Source: a virus. Taken from it: a stretch of DNA of 32,274 nucleotides. Location of the stretch: IMG/VR virus record IMGVR_UViG_3300029908_000103, positions 1-32,274 of that record; one strand, given 5' to 3'. This document shows, one piece after another, positions 1 to 8,813 of the stretch (position 1 is the stretch's first letter; each line of letters begins with the position of its first letter). The translations under genes and the position numbers were made by a program. The notes beneath the pieces were generated by a model. It worked only from the letters and a program-made list of their open reading frames with translations. It did not search any database and had not been told where the DNA came from.

Positions 1-2
1 AG

Positions 3-572
3 GTAAAAACCGCTCCAAAGCAATTCTTAACTGATCCCAAGAAAATCAGGGACTTAGTTCTAAATACTATGAAGCGCATCTCAGATGCGGTAGGATCCTC
101 CATGGGTCCAGGTGGCAGACTTACATTGATCGAATCCGATATGCCCGGAATTGCAAATTCGATCACAAAAGATGGCGTGACAATCTTCAAATCACTTGGC
201 AGTTCAAGCGCTTACGAGCATCTTATCATAGAGTCTACTCTAGATACTTCAGCTAGAACGGCATCAGAAGCAGGCGATGGAACGACAACTACCGCAGTTT
301 TAGCTCATTCCATCGTGGATAATCTATTCGAGTTTTGTGCTAAAAACCCAAAATCATCTCCTCAGAAAATCACTCGCCGTATCACTAAAATAGTAAAAGA
401 TCTTCTAGTGCCATTTATCCAAAGTCAATCTGTTAGCATTACTGAAGTTAACCAAGAAATCCTCAAGATGGTGGCTACGATCTCGGCTAACGGCGATAAA
501 GAGATGGCCCTCTGTAATAGATGCTTTCGAAGCAGTAGGCTTTGGCGAATCCTCACACGTAACTATTCGTGA
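3..572 (+). CDS. groEL: GroEL-like chaperonin, N-terminal part (partial at left edge, frameshifted)
   Basis: This is the N-terminal equatorial part of a group I (GroEL-type) chaperonin, an ATP-driven folding ring that in phages is thought to fold virion proteins. The reading frame is open from base 3, so the true start lies just left of the window; the ATG at 69 is internal. Visible hallmarks are ITKDGV (the Asp matching E. coli D52), AGDGTTTTAVLA (the ATP loop with D87) and ATISANGDKEMA (the turn into the intermediate domain). Chaperonin similarity stops at Ala-509/Leu-512. The frame then reads unrelated residues to a TGA at 570, while the homology resumes one frame over from 511-514. The broken reading is therefore a frameshift inside one gene, not a separate short gene. 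The next stretch, 511-1755, holds the rest. Product assignment is certain; whether full-length protein is made is open. Confidence 0.88.
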   Translation, partial: VKTAPKQFLTDPKKIRDLVLNTMKRISDAVGSSMGPGGRLTLIESDMPGIANSITKDGVTIFKSLGSSSAYEHLIIESTLDTSARTASEAGDGTTTTAVLAHSIVDNLFEFCAKNPKSSPQKITRRITKIVKDLLVPFIQSQSVSITEVNQEILKMVATISANGDKEMALCNRCFRSSRLWRILTRNYS

Positions 573-1755
573 ACTTAGCGGTCCTCCTGGTTTCAATGTT
601 GAAAGAATCGATGGCTTCCCAATTCCGATCGGCTTAGAAGAGAGTATGGGCAAGATTCACACGGCATTCATAAATGATCAAGCAAATCAACGCTGTTACT
701 TCGAAAATCCTGCTTATATTCTTTATGACGGTCAATTAAATGATCTCAACGCTATAGTTCCTCTTTTAAACGCAATAGATGAAAAATTCAAAGCTAATGA
801 ATCAGATGTTAAAAACGTAGTGATATTCGCACATCATTTTAGCGATAACGTATTGACAACATTGGCCTTCAACTTCGCAAATCCCGGTACATTGAATATA
901 CTACCAATGCGTACTCCGATGGCACAATTCTTGAATAGCCAAACGCATTTCCTTCAAGATTTAGCAGCTTTCACCGGCGCTGCTGTGTTTGGACTTCAAA
1001 AACAAGTGCAAGATGCAACTCCAGCTGATTTGGGCAGTAATATGGAAAGCTTTGAAGCTTATAGATTCCGCTCTACAGTAGTAGGCGATCCTGATCCAAT
1101 CAACGTTGAAGTCAGAGCCGAAGAACTGAAGACTATGCTAAAGTCGCCAGAAGGACAAGCTGAAATGGTTTTCTTACAAGAACGTCTAGGAAAGATTACC
1201 AACGGTATTGCGAAGCTCACGATCTTTGGTGGTTCTCACGGTTCATTAAAAGAAATGCATGACAGATGCGAAGATGCCATCTGCGCAGTTCGGGCAGCTA
1301 TAGTTCACGGAGCTCTACCTGGCGGCGGACGTTTAGCCATTGACATGGCTTTGAAATTATCCGAAGAACTACCTACGGGAGATCCAGCTAGAGAAGTGCT
1401 GTTGCCTTCTTTACTTTCTTTGCCAACCAGATTGTTAACAAATGCTGGGCATACTACCGAAGAGATTAAAGAAGTATTAGAGAAATTAATATCTACACCT
1501 GGAGTGGTTTATGATATTGAGAATCAGGTTTACGGATCCGCTTTAGAGCTTGGCTTGTTTGATGCAACGAAAGCAGTTCAAGAGGCATTGGTAAATGCAG
1601 CTAGTATCGCAAACGTTTTAGGCACTTTGAGTTGTATAGTAGCTCATCCTAGGGATGATATCTTCGAGCGTCACGAAGCGCAGCTCGACAATGAATTCAT
1701 CCGTTCGAGTGAACGCGCAAACGAGTACGTAAATGAAGCTAATACAAGGGCTTAA
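511..1755 (+). CDS. groEL: GroEL-like chaperonin, intermediate/apical/C-terminal part
   Basis: This is the continuation of the chaperonin in the +1-related frame. It is homologous from VIDAFEAVG (base 514) and could be translated alone only from the ATG at 646, which has no strong ribosome-binding site and would remove the start of the intermediate domain. The apical domain is strongly diverged from bacterial GroEL. The C-terminal equatorial half is clear: a RCEDAICAVRAA segment carries the catalytic Asp equivalent to E. coli D398, followed by GALPGGG and an IENQVYG...LGLFDATKAV segment that matches the nucleotide-binding C-terminal region. The GGM-repeat tail is absent; the protein ends in a charged segment, NEYVNEANTRA. 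Joined length is about 584 residues plus the missing N-terminus, compared with about 548 for E. coli. It lies 9 bases before the endonuclease gene and upstream of terL, in the head-assembly block, which fits a role in folding virion proteins. Confidence 0.87.
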   Translation, partial: SVIDAFEAVGFGESSHVTIRELSGPPGFNVERIDGFPIPIGLEESMGKIHTAFINDQANQRCYFENPAYILYDGQLNDLNAIVPLLNAIDEKFKANESDVKNVVIFAHHFSDNVLTTLAFNFANPGTLNILPMRTPMAQFLNSQTHFLQDLAAFTGAAVFGLQKQVQDATPADLGSNMESFEAYRFRSTVVGDPDPINVEVRAEELKTMLKSPEGQAEMVFLQERLGKITNGIAKLTIFGGSHGSLKEMHDRCEDAICAVRAAIVHGALPGGGRLAIDMALKLSEELPTGDPAREVLLPSLLSLPTRLLTNAGHTTEEIKEVLEKLISTPGVVYDIENQVYGSALELGLFDATKAVQEALVNAASIANVLGTLSCIVAHPRDDIFERHEAQLDNEFIRSSERANEYVNEANTRA

Positions 1756-1764
1756 TAATTTCAT

Positions 1765-3540
1765 ATGAAAAAATATACTATAGACTATATTAAAAAGCAA
1801 TTCGCAGATGTGGACTATGAAATGCTTGAAGAAGTCTATATAAATGCTCATACAAAAATGAAATACCGTTGTAATAACAATCATATACAATCAATGACTT
1901 ATAATAATTTTACCCAACTTAAGCGATGCCCTAGTTGTAAAAAGATCCCTGCTAATAAGCATGATTTTGATTATGTTAAACAAATTTTCGCTCAAGATGG
2001 ATATCTTTTATTATCTACTATCTATATAGATGCAAACGATAAATTAGTCACCCAATGTCCCTCAGGACATAACTGGCATACGACTTTTAGTAATTTTAAA
2101 AACCGCCATAGTAGATGCTTTGATTGTTCACATATAAAGCCCTATACACTAGAAGATGCTAAAGAGATATTTATAAAACGAAATTATATCTTATTGTCCA
2201 CTAGCTATAAAAACGTATTTACAAAACTAGATATCTTATGTCCTAAAGGACATGCGTATAAAGTATCATTACATCAATTTCAATCTAAACAAAGCAACTG
2301 CCCAGTTTGCGTCGGCCATATACCTTATACAGTAGATACGGCAAGTAAGATCTTCAACAAAGAAGGCTATATTCCTTTATTTACCGATTATATAGACAAC
2401 GTGACGCCTCTAAAAGTCCAATGCCCAAAGGGACATATTATAACGCCTAGATTGGGTGATTTTTTGATGGGAAAAAGATGTAAACTATGCGCTAATAATG
2501 TGATTCTTGATATTGAAATGATTAAGGAATCCATCCAAAAGGAGGGCTATGAAGTTGGTTTTTCAAATTATAAAAACAATAATACACCATTATCTGTAAT
2601 TTGCCCTAATAAACATGATTGGAAAGTTAGCTGGCATAATTTTTCTAGCGGTGTCAGGTGCCCTAAATGCTCCTTATCCGGTACTTCTAGGCTAGAATTA
2701 AAATGGCTAAATTTTATACAATCACTAGGTTTTAAAGCAGAAAAATATAAGTTTACATACAATAAAAAAAGATGTGAAATTGATATTTTTATTGAAAATA
2801 AGAATATCGGTATAGAAATTGACGGCTTAATTTGGCATAGCGAACGTTTTGTAGATTCTTATACTAAACGTAAAGAAAAGTTATCCGCTGTAAACTCTTT
2901 AAACTGTAGGTTACTTACCTTTTTTGAAGATGAGTTAATGAATAAAAGTGATATAATAGAAAGTATACTAAAGAACAAATTAGGTATTTCTGACAAAACT
3001 ATCTACGCCCGTAAAACAGAAATAAGAGAGCTTAGTAAAAGAGACGGCATTATTTTTATGCAAGAAAACCATCTACAAAGTTCAACTTTATCTGAAATAT
3101 ATCTTGGTTTATATCATGAAAATCAATTAGTTGCAGCTATATCTGGCGGTAGACATCATAGAAATAATGATATTACTATTTTAGTATTAAACAGATTATG
3201 TTTTCTAAAAAATCATACTATAGTCGGTGGGTCATCAAAGTTATTGAAATATTTTATAGAATATGCTAAAGTTAAAGGATATAGCACCATTGTTTCCTGG
3301 TCTGATAATAGACTAAGCGACGGTAATATATATAAAAAACTAAAGTTTGAACTAAAGGATGAGTTGCCATTAGATTATAGTTATGTAAAACAGTTAAAGC
3401 GTTACTCTAAGCAAAGTATGACTAAAAAAAAGCTTCTTAAAATGGGCGCTATAGGAAATACAGAAAGAGAGATGGCAGTATCTCTGGGATTTTATAGAAT
3501 ATACGACTGCGGTAAAAAACGTTGGGAGTTAAAGATATAA
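1765..3540 (+). CDS. Homing-endonuclease-like protein: five zinc ribbons, Vsr/EDxHD-type nuclease, GNAT-like C-terminal domain
   Basis: This is a free-standing 591-residue selfish-type endonuclease. The first ~305 residues hold five tandem units of about 61 residues. Each has a Cys, a His shortly after, a conserved F, and then a C-x-x-C pair; the fifth unit reads CPNKHDW...RCPKC. These are probably DNA-reading zinc ribbons. About residues 309-405 form a Vsr-like nuclease fold with a CEIDIFI strand and an IGIEIDGLIWHSE strand, the acidic and His residues typical of EDxHD-type homing endonucleases. About residues 410-591 form a domain common in phage endonuclease-like proteins (LGLYHENQLVAAISG, IVGGSSKLLKYFI, SWSDNRLSDGNIYKKL), resembling a GNAT fold. 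It sits exactly between the chaperonin stop and the terL start, with 9 and 3 spacer bases, and has weak ribosome-binding signals. Codon use is visibly richer in ATA, AAA and TAT than its neighbours. The class is well supported; its target site is unknown. Confidence 0.85.
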   Translation: MKKYTIDYIKKQFADVDYEMLEEVYINAHTKMKYRCNNNHIQSMTYNNFTQLKRCPSCKKIPANKHDFDYVKQIFAQDGYLLLSTIYIDANDKLVTQCPSGHNWHTTFSNFKNRHSRCFDCSHIKPYTLEDAKEIFIKRNYILLSTSYKNVFTKLDILCPKGHAYKVSLHQFQSKQSNCPVCVGHIPYTVDTASKIFNKEGYIPLFTDYIDNVTPLKVQCPKGHIITPRLGDFLMGKRCKLCANNVILDIEMIKESIQKEGYEVGFSNYKNNNTPLSVICPNKHDWKVSWHNFSSGVRCPKCSLSGTSRLELKWLNFIQSLGFKAEKYKFTYNKKRCEIDIFIENKNIGIEIDGLIWHSERFVDSYTKRKEKLSAVNSLNCRLLTFFEDELMNKSDIIESILKNKLGISDKTIYARKTEIRELSKRDGIIFMQENHLQSSTLSEIYLGLYHENQLVAAISGGRHHRNNDITILVLNRLCFLKNHTIVGGSSKLLKYFIEYAKVKGYSTIVSWSDNRLSDGNIYKKLKFELKDELPLDYSYVKQLKRYSKQSMTKKKLLKMGAIGNTEREMAVSLGFYRIYDCGKKRWELKI

Positions 3541-3543
3541 TAT

Positions 3544-5406
3544 ATGGATTTCAATTCTATTACGCTGGAAGAAAAAGCACAGTATACAGAGTTACTTTTT
3601 ACTAAACTCAATTCATTGGAGGATACCAAAAATTGGGTTTACTCTTTCTTAGGTTTAGACATGCCCATGACTTGGGTGGATCCAGACTCTAACAGTTCCC
3701 CAATTGGTGCTATCTGGACCATTTATGAGATGATTAAAAATAATGATCCAGATCATCCAACTAGTGTTATTATGCTCAGTGCGAGAGCTGGGTATAAAAC
3801 CTTGTCTGCCGCTATTGTAGAACTATTGTTAATGTTGCATTTTGAATTAACGATCACACACCTAGCCGCGATCAGGGAACAGTCCTCTAAAGCAGTGGAA
3901 TACGTTAATCTGTTTTTCTCTAAAGTACAACCGCTACTAGATTCAGCAGGATGGACTAGTACTTCTAAAAATAAAACACGCGTTGAATATATGACCGCGA
4001 AGCAAAATAGGGTGTATATCCAAGTAATCGTTGCTACTTTACAGAGTACGAACGGTCAACATTCAAATTTAACTTTCATTGACGAGATTGATATTGTTAA
4101 GGATCCCAAAGCTTATGATGAAGCCAAGCTGGTTCCAGAGTATGAAAAAGGTATATATCCATTAACAGTTAAATTATCAACTCGTAAATTTGCATTCGGA
4201 TTAATGCAAAAAGAAATCACATCGGCGCCCATTACAGGGGATCAAATTATACGTTGGAATATCATAGATGTAACTGAAAGATGTCCTACTTCTAGACATA
4301 AGCCTAATCTGCCTAAAATAGATCGATATGTGAATAAAAACTTACCACTCAGACAACTATCAGTAGAAGAGTACGAAACTCTAAGTATCGCTGAGCAGTC
4401 TAAATGGGAACTATTATCAGCCGTACACGGTGGTTGTGTTGACTGCCCATTGTTGCCGGTATGTAAAACTAGATTAGCTAGTCGTTCTAGTAAAGATAAG
4501 GGCGGCCTATTTAAGCCTATAAGTTTAACAATAAGTAACATTAAAAAACTTCCTCCAGATATGGCAGAGGCACAAATGTTATGTTGGCGTCCTTCTTCAC
4601 AAGGTTTAGTTTATCCTCGTTTTAGCAATGAACTAAATACTGGCAATGTTATCTCTCTACATCACGCATGGGAAACCTTGATGGGTGAACCGTCTTTAAA
4701 GAAACATATACCTGAAATTGATCTTATACAGAAAATGAAACAAGTCGGTATTAGATTTTATGCTGGAGTGGACTGGGGATTCTCGCATGATTTCGTCATA
4801 GTAATTTTCGCTCTAATTCCTAATGGAGAGATCTGGATAGTCGACTGCTTCGGCGCGCCGGGTTTAGAATTCGCAGAGTGTTTAGAAATCGCCAAATCTT
4901 ATAGAGATAAGTATGGCTGCGAGAAATGGTACTGTGACCAAGCTATGCCAGCGAATATTAAATCATTCACTAGAAATGGAATGAAGTGTCCCACGTTCAC
5001 CAAGGACGTCGCAGGCGGTATTAATGCTCTAAGAAGCAAAATAACTGATGGCTATGGACGTAGATTATTAAAAGTTTTAGACAATGATGCGAACAAAGGT
5101 ATTATTGAAGCATTCTTAAATCACCATTTTAAACTTGGATCTGATGGCAATCCTACTCAAGAGCCTGATGATGATCCAGGAGTATCAGATAGAGCCGATG
5201 CTATGAGATACGTAGCTCAGTGTCTGTTCCCTATTAAAGGTACTCAGCAACTTCATTTCTTGAAGCCCGAAGGAGTAGATCACTTAACTAATCCGGACAA
5301 CAGTTTACATACTAATCAAATGATGGAAGAAATAGCTAAACGTACAGGCGGTGCACCGTTCGTTAGCAAAAGCGGCCGCAAGGGCGGGTTCCATTTCGAC
5401 TTCTAA
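3544..5406 (+). CDS. terL: Terminase large subunit (packaging ATPase/nuclease)
   Basis: TerL is the motor that pumps DNA into the prohead through the portal and cuts the concatemer. The ATPase has a deviant Walker A, SARAGYKT, at residues 79-86 and a Walker B LTFIDE at 176-181, with the catalytic Glu at 181. The RNase H-like nuclease has its three acidic positions at D410 (YAGVDWGF), D465 (WYCDQAM) and D549/D552 (SDRADAMRY). Between the two domains is a cysteine cluster, C298-x2-C301-x5-C307, with further Cys at 247 and 347; it may bind zinc. Length, 620 residues, is usual for large phages. The start ATG follows the endonuclease stop by 3 bases and has only a distant GGGAG, so translation may depend on coupling to the upstream gene. 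No small terminase was recognised in the window. No terminator was seen after the gene; the next transcript unit has its own late-type promoter at 5459. Confidence 0.95.
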   Translation: MDFNSITLEEKAQYTELLFTKLNSLEDTKNWVYSFLGLDMPMTWVDPDSNSSPIGAIWTIYEMIKNNDPDHPTSVIMLSARAGYKTLSAAIVELLLMLHFELTITHLAAIREQSSKAVEYVNLFFSKVQPLLDSAGWTSTSKNKTRVEYMTAKQNRVYIQVIVATLQSTNGQHSNLTFIDEIDIVKDPKAYDEAKLVPEYEKGIYPLTVKLSTRKFAFGLMQKEITSAPITGDQIIRWNIIDVTERCPTSRHKPNLPKIDRYVNKNLPLRQLSVEEYETLSIAEQSKWELLSAVHGGCVDCPLLPVCKTRLASRSSKDKGGLFKPISLTISNIKKLPPDMAEAQMLCWRPSSQGLVYPRFSNELNTGNVISLHHAWETLMGEPSLKKHIPEIDLIQKMKQVGIRFYAGVDWGFSHDFVIVIFALIPNGEIWIVDCFGAPGLEFAECLEIAKSYRDKYGCEKWYCDQAMPANIKSFTRNGMKCPTFTKDVAGGINALRSKITDGYGRRLLKVLDNDANKGIIEAFLNHHFKLGSDGNPTQEPDDDPGVSDRADAMRYVAQCLFPIKGTQQLHFLKPEGVDHLTNPDNSLHTNQMMEEIAKRTGGAPFVSKSGRKGGFHFDF

Positions 5407-5458
5407 GTATATGAATTTACACAAATTGATACATAATACTATAAGTAAAATAAGACGC

Positions 5459-5473
5459 CAATCTTAATAGTAT
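5459..5473 (+). promoter_or_regulatory. Putative late promoter (CAATCTTAAT class)
   Basis: The site reads CAATCTTAATAGTAT, one of five exact CAATCTTAAT copies in the window. It lies in a 95-base gap with its end about 30 bases before the ATG at 5502 and points toward that gene. The other four copies sit upstream of minus-strand virion genes in the matching orientation. Promoter function is inferred from position and conservation. Confidence 0.6.
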
Positions 5474-5501
5474 CAAGTTCTTATAATAAAAAGGTGATTC
5501 T

Positions 5502-6443
5502 ATGAGATTTAGTTTAAGTATGTTCGCTAATGCCTTCTCAGACCGTAACGGCAGTGGATCTCCTAGCTTATCGAACTTCAAATGGAATCGCGATCTAACT
5601 AGTTTCCCGATCCAACAAGCTAATTCGAATCAATACTCCCTAGCTCCAGGTCAATCCCAAGCAGTATTCACTGGCGTTCGATCTATAACTCAAGATAATA
5701 CAACGACTTATAGCATCGCACCGGTCCCCGGTTCCACGGTATTATATTCCTTGACAGCTACTGGCGGTTTGCTTCCTAACTTTAGAACTCCTAGAGTTAT
5801 TGGAACAGACGCTACCAGTCAGTTTCTAGTAGTTCAAAATGGTCCAATTACTACTTTCACGAGCTCCGGCGGTGCAATAGCTAGTTTCAGCGGTATATCT
5901 GTAGGTGATCAAGTAAGCATTGGCAGTCAATTCAATGCCGCTAATCAAGGAACTTATCAAGTCATAGCTAATACGGCTACTAGTTTTACCATAGAGAATT
6001 TATTAGGCGCCTCAGAAGGCCCCATTACTCTTGGCTCCAGCTTTGCTTCTCAAATCGCCATATTCAGTGCCTTCGGCGTTCAAATAAGTGACGCCTTAAT
6101 GTTATCAAGTGGATTTTCCTTAGCAACTCTAGGAACTTACTTCGTTACTTCAGTTTTTGCTAACTCCTTACAATTTAGCAGCGCCAGCATTCTACCTACC
6201 GAAAGCAGTATCTTGACTGAGGTTATAGCTTATAGTTTTGCCAAGCAATGGGTCTACATAGAAAGCGATGCTCCTTGCGATATCTTGATCAACGGGACCG
6301 ATACTGCTCAAGTGGCTCCTTTTATATATAGTCCTAATCAGAAAAGAAACGGTATGTTCATGAGAACTTCACCGATTTGGTCCTTAAGTCTCACGAACAG
6401 TGGCATAGTTAATGCGAATGTTCTTATATTATCAATTGAGTAA
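5502..6443 (+). CDS. Virion structural protein with baseplate-type beta modules
   Basis: This is a 313-residue beta-rich, Ser/Thr/Gly-rich protein with no catalytic motif. An AAAGGTGA ribosome-binding site lies 6 bases before the ATG. About residues 125-165 contain ISVGDQVSIGSQF followed by NQGTYQVI, a module of roughly 45 residues that recurs in the large baseplate protein at the right edge (GDNITISAPF...NQGQFRVI and relatives). A second, more diverged copy follows (VQISDALMLSSGF...LGTYFVT). The C-terminal part (VYIESDAPCDILINGTD) resembles surface-exposed virion beta domains. It lies between terL and the portal and is driven by its own late-type promoter. A decoration, connector-associated or fibre-attachment role is possible; I do not recognise a named family. 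Confidence 0.6.
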   Translation: MRFSLSMFANAFSDRNGSGSPSLSNFKWNRDLTSFPIQQANSNQYSLAPGQSQAVFTGVRSITQDNTTTYSIAPVPGSTVLYSLTATGGLLPNFRTPRVIGTDATSQFLVVQNGPITTFTSSGGAIASFSGISVGDQVSIGSQFNAANQGTYQVIANTATSFTIENLLGASEGPITLGSSFASQIAIFSAFGVQISDALMLSSGFSLATLGTYFVTSVFANSLQFSSASILPTESSILTEVIAYSFAKQWVYIESDAPCDILINGTDTAQVAPFIYSPNQKRNGMFMRTSPIWSLSLTNSGIVNANVLILSIE

Positions 6444-6461
6444 TGATATAGTTATACATAT

Positions 6462-8252
6462 ATGGCTGATGAAAAGAAAAAGAAAACTATCATATTTGCA
6501 CAAGATCCTGAATCTTTAGAGAAATCTGAAGCAGGTAGTCTATCGCCTTTAATGAAAGCTTTAAATACCGCAACGGGCGTAGCTAATAGTAAAGCTCCTC
6601 GTCTTGCAATGACACAGGACTATTTACCGCATAATGTTTATCCTGGCGTATGGAAAGTTAAGAGTCATTTAGTTCCCGATGATGTTATAAAATCCATTCG
6701 GATTCAGGATTCCTTAGTAGGCGCGATAGTTGCCGCTAGAGGAAGCATGTTCAGTTTATTTGGACATTTAAGAAAAGATCGTTTTGACATTGGTATTGAA
6801 GTCGTAATTAAACCTGAGATATTAAAGGTATTAAATACAGAACAGTTACTTATCATTAAAGAAAGATTGAAGAAATTTGAATATCTATTACTAAACTGCG
6901 GCCATACCACTGGTATGGAAACACAAGATTTAATGACATTAGCTGAATTCCTTTACACCCAGGGAATGAACGGAGTATCTTTCGGTAGATTTGCTACTGA
7001 AGTTGTTTACGATCGTTCTGTTCAACCAGATTCAGATGGAAATTATCCATTTCACAGATTCAGACCAATCGATGTGGGTACAATTCGTCCAGCAGTTAGA
7101 AAAGGTGAAAATGTTGGCGATAATCTAAGAGAAACGGCAATTAAGCTTTTAGAGCAAATGTCTGGCGATAAATATGATATAGATTTTGGCCGTCTACGAG
7201 AAGATCATTACGCCTGGTTACAAGTAGTGGACGAATTACCAAAACAAGCTTTTACTCACAAGGAAATGTTAGTTTACACTTTCTATCCTTCTACAGATAT
7301 TGCACATAATGGATATCCAGTCACTCCAATCGATAAGACTATTAGCAATATAACAACTCACATTAATATCGATACTTACCAAGAATTGTACTTCCAAAAC
7401 GGTCGCGCCTCTAAAGGTATGTTAGTTATTAACAGTGATGAAATCGATGAAGCAACTTTGAATAGTATTAAACTACAATTCCACGCTTCAATTAATAGCG
7501 TATCAAATAGTTTTAGAACTCCAATTTTTGGTATCACAAAAGACGATTCAGTACAATGGCTTCCTTTGACTGGTGAAGGTTTGGGTAGTGAATTTGCTTT
7601 CATGTATGATGCAGTGGCAAGAACTATTTTAGCTTCTTTCTCAATGTCCCCAGATGAGCTTCCTGGCTATGGGCATTTGAGCAAAGGAACGAACAGTCAA
7701 ACATTATCTGAATCGTCAAACGAATTTAAACTTAGCGCATCTAGGGATACTGGTTTACGGCCTTTGATTTTGAAGATGCAAACTTTCTTCAATCAAATGT
7801 TAATGCCTTTGATTGATCCAGGCCTTGCTAAAGTTGCCGAGATTCGCTTCGCCGGTTTAGATGCTGAATCTAAAGAAAAGGAATCTGCAAGATTACAACA
7901 AGATTCAGCTCTGCACATGACTTATGATGCTTTATTAAATGAAGTTGATAAAGATGCCGTAGGCGATATCTTTGGCGGTAACTTTCCTTTTAATGAACGC
8001 GTTCAATTGATATTCGATAAGTTCATGGATGCTGGTCAACTAAGAGAGAAATTCTTCAGTGATCCATTAGCGTCATTAGATCCTATATTACGTTATAAAC
8101 GTGATCCGTTCTGGCTTCAAAACTTTCAGTTACTAATGCAATCACAATCAGGTGCAGCTAGAGCTTTTTTAGCTCCAAGAAGTAAAGAGTTGATTTTAGA
8201 CGCCATGACAATGCAAATTACCGATATGCTTGATTTGGAAGAGGAAGAATAA
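6462..8252 (+). CDS. Portal protein
   Basis: The portal is the ring at the single capsid vertex through which TerL translocates DNA and to which the tail attaches. The 596-residue length fits portals of large myoviruses. Recognisable segments are the mid-protein LYFQNGRASKGMLVI (the portal-core NG...KG pattern), the FRTPIFGIT strand, and the FSMSPDELPGYGHLS loop that precedes a long helical stretch typical of the portal stem and crown. The C-terminus is acidic (DLEEEE). It is preceded by a structural gene and followed after 2 bases by a small Q/A-rich gene, then the MuF-like gene, the classical order around portals. The start ATG at 6462 has only a weak purine stretch before it. The family assignment rests on motif memory and position and is strong. 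Confidence 0.88.
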   Translation: MADEKKKKTIIFAQDPESLEKSEAGSLSPLMKALNTATGVANSKAPRLAMTQDYLPHNVYPGVWKVKSHLVPDDVIKSIRIQDSLVGAIVAARGSMFSLFGHLRKDRFDIGIEVVIKPEILKVLNTEQLLIIKERLKKFEYLLLNCGHTTGMETQDLMTLAEFLYTQGMNGVSFGRFATEVVYDRSVQPDSDGNYPFHRFRPIDVGTIRPAVRKGENVGDNLRETAIKLLEQMSGDKYDIDFGRLREDHYAWLQVVDELPKQAFTHKEMLVYTFYPSTDIAHNGYPVTPIDKTISNITTHINIDTYQELYFQNGRASKGMLVINSDEIDEATLNSIKLQFHASINSVSNSFRTPIFGITKDDSVQWLPLTGEGLGSEFAFMYDAVARTILASFSMSPDELPGYGHLSKGTNSQTLSESSNEFKLSASRDTGLRPLILKMQTFFNQMLMPLIDPGLAKVAEIRFAGLDAESKEKESARLQQDSALHMTYDALLNEVDKDAVGDIFGGNFPFNERVQLIFDKFMDAGQLREKFFSDPLASLDPILRYKRDPFWLQNFQLLMQSQSGAARAFLAPRSKELILDAMTMQITDMLDLEEEE

Positions 8253-8254
8253 TT

Positions 8255-8800
8255 ATGTCAAATATAAACTATAAAAATAAGTATGAACAATTAAAAGCTA
8301 AGTATCTAAGTTCAGTTGATACGGCATGGCGTTTAGGCTTCGAAGCTGGTCTAAAAGAAGCTCAAATGGACAATGCAACTCAACAAGCACAACAAGCTCA
8401 GCAACAAGTTGCTCAAGCTCAACAAGCTCCAGGAACTGCAGTACCAGAAGCCGGTTCAACGGCTGCTCCTTCAGCTTCTTCTGCACCGACTGAAGAGACT
8501 CCTTCTGAACAAGCTCCTATGCAGCCAGAAAGCGGCTCAGAGCTTGATCAGCACATTAACAGACTAGAAGAACTAGTTCACAAATCTGAATTAAGTCCTA
8601 CGGATCTTATAAAAGCTTTAGAAGAAATCAGACTTCATAAAGAAGGTCATTTACATTTATCCTTGCCACAAGCTGACGAGAATACTAGGCAGTCTTTGGC
8701 TTTGCAAGAAAGAATTGTGAGTGACGTTATGAAGGGCTGGCAAGAAGAAGAAAACCGTGCTAAAAAGGACATCTTAAGTACTTTGGGCATTTTAAGCTAA
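8255..8800 (+). CDS. Small portal-adjacent protein with Q/A-rich linker (possible assembly/scaffold factor)
   Basis: This 181-residue hydrophilic protein has three parts. An N-terminal helix (YEQLKAKYLSSVDTAWRLGF) is followed by a low-complexity linker of Gln, Ala, Pro and Ser (about residues 45-95, with runs such as QQAQQAQQQVAQAQQAP). The C-terminal part is charged and helical (LDQHINRLEELVHKSELSP...). The start overlaps the portal end region (stop, 2 bases, ATG) with a GAGGAAG ribosome-binding site inside the portal gene, so the two are translated together. Size, helicity and place between portal and MuF protein fit a scaffolding or head-assembly protein, but no protease or scaffold signature is visible. 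Function is inferred from context only. Confidence 0.55.
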   Translation: MSNINYKNKYEQLKAKYLSSVDTAWRLGFEAGLKEAQMDNATQQAQQAQQQVAQAQQAPGTAVPEAGSTAAPSASSAPTEETPSEQAPMQPESGSELDQHINRLEELVHKSELSPTDLIKALEEIRLHKEGHLHLSLPQADENTRQSLALQERIVSDVMKGWQEEENRAKKDILSTLGILS

Positions 8801-8813
8801 GAAGGTAGGTTTT

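Noticed and set aside
405-653. Minus-strand frame opposite the chaperonin break
   Set aside because: No ribosome-binding site and no similarity; the plus-strand chaperonin frames explain the region.
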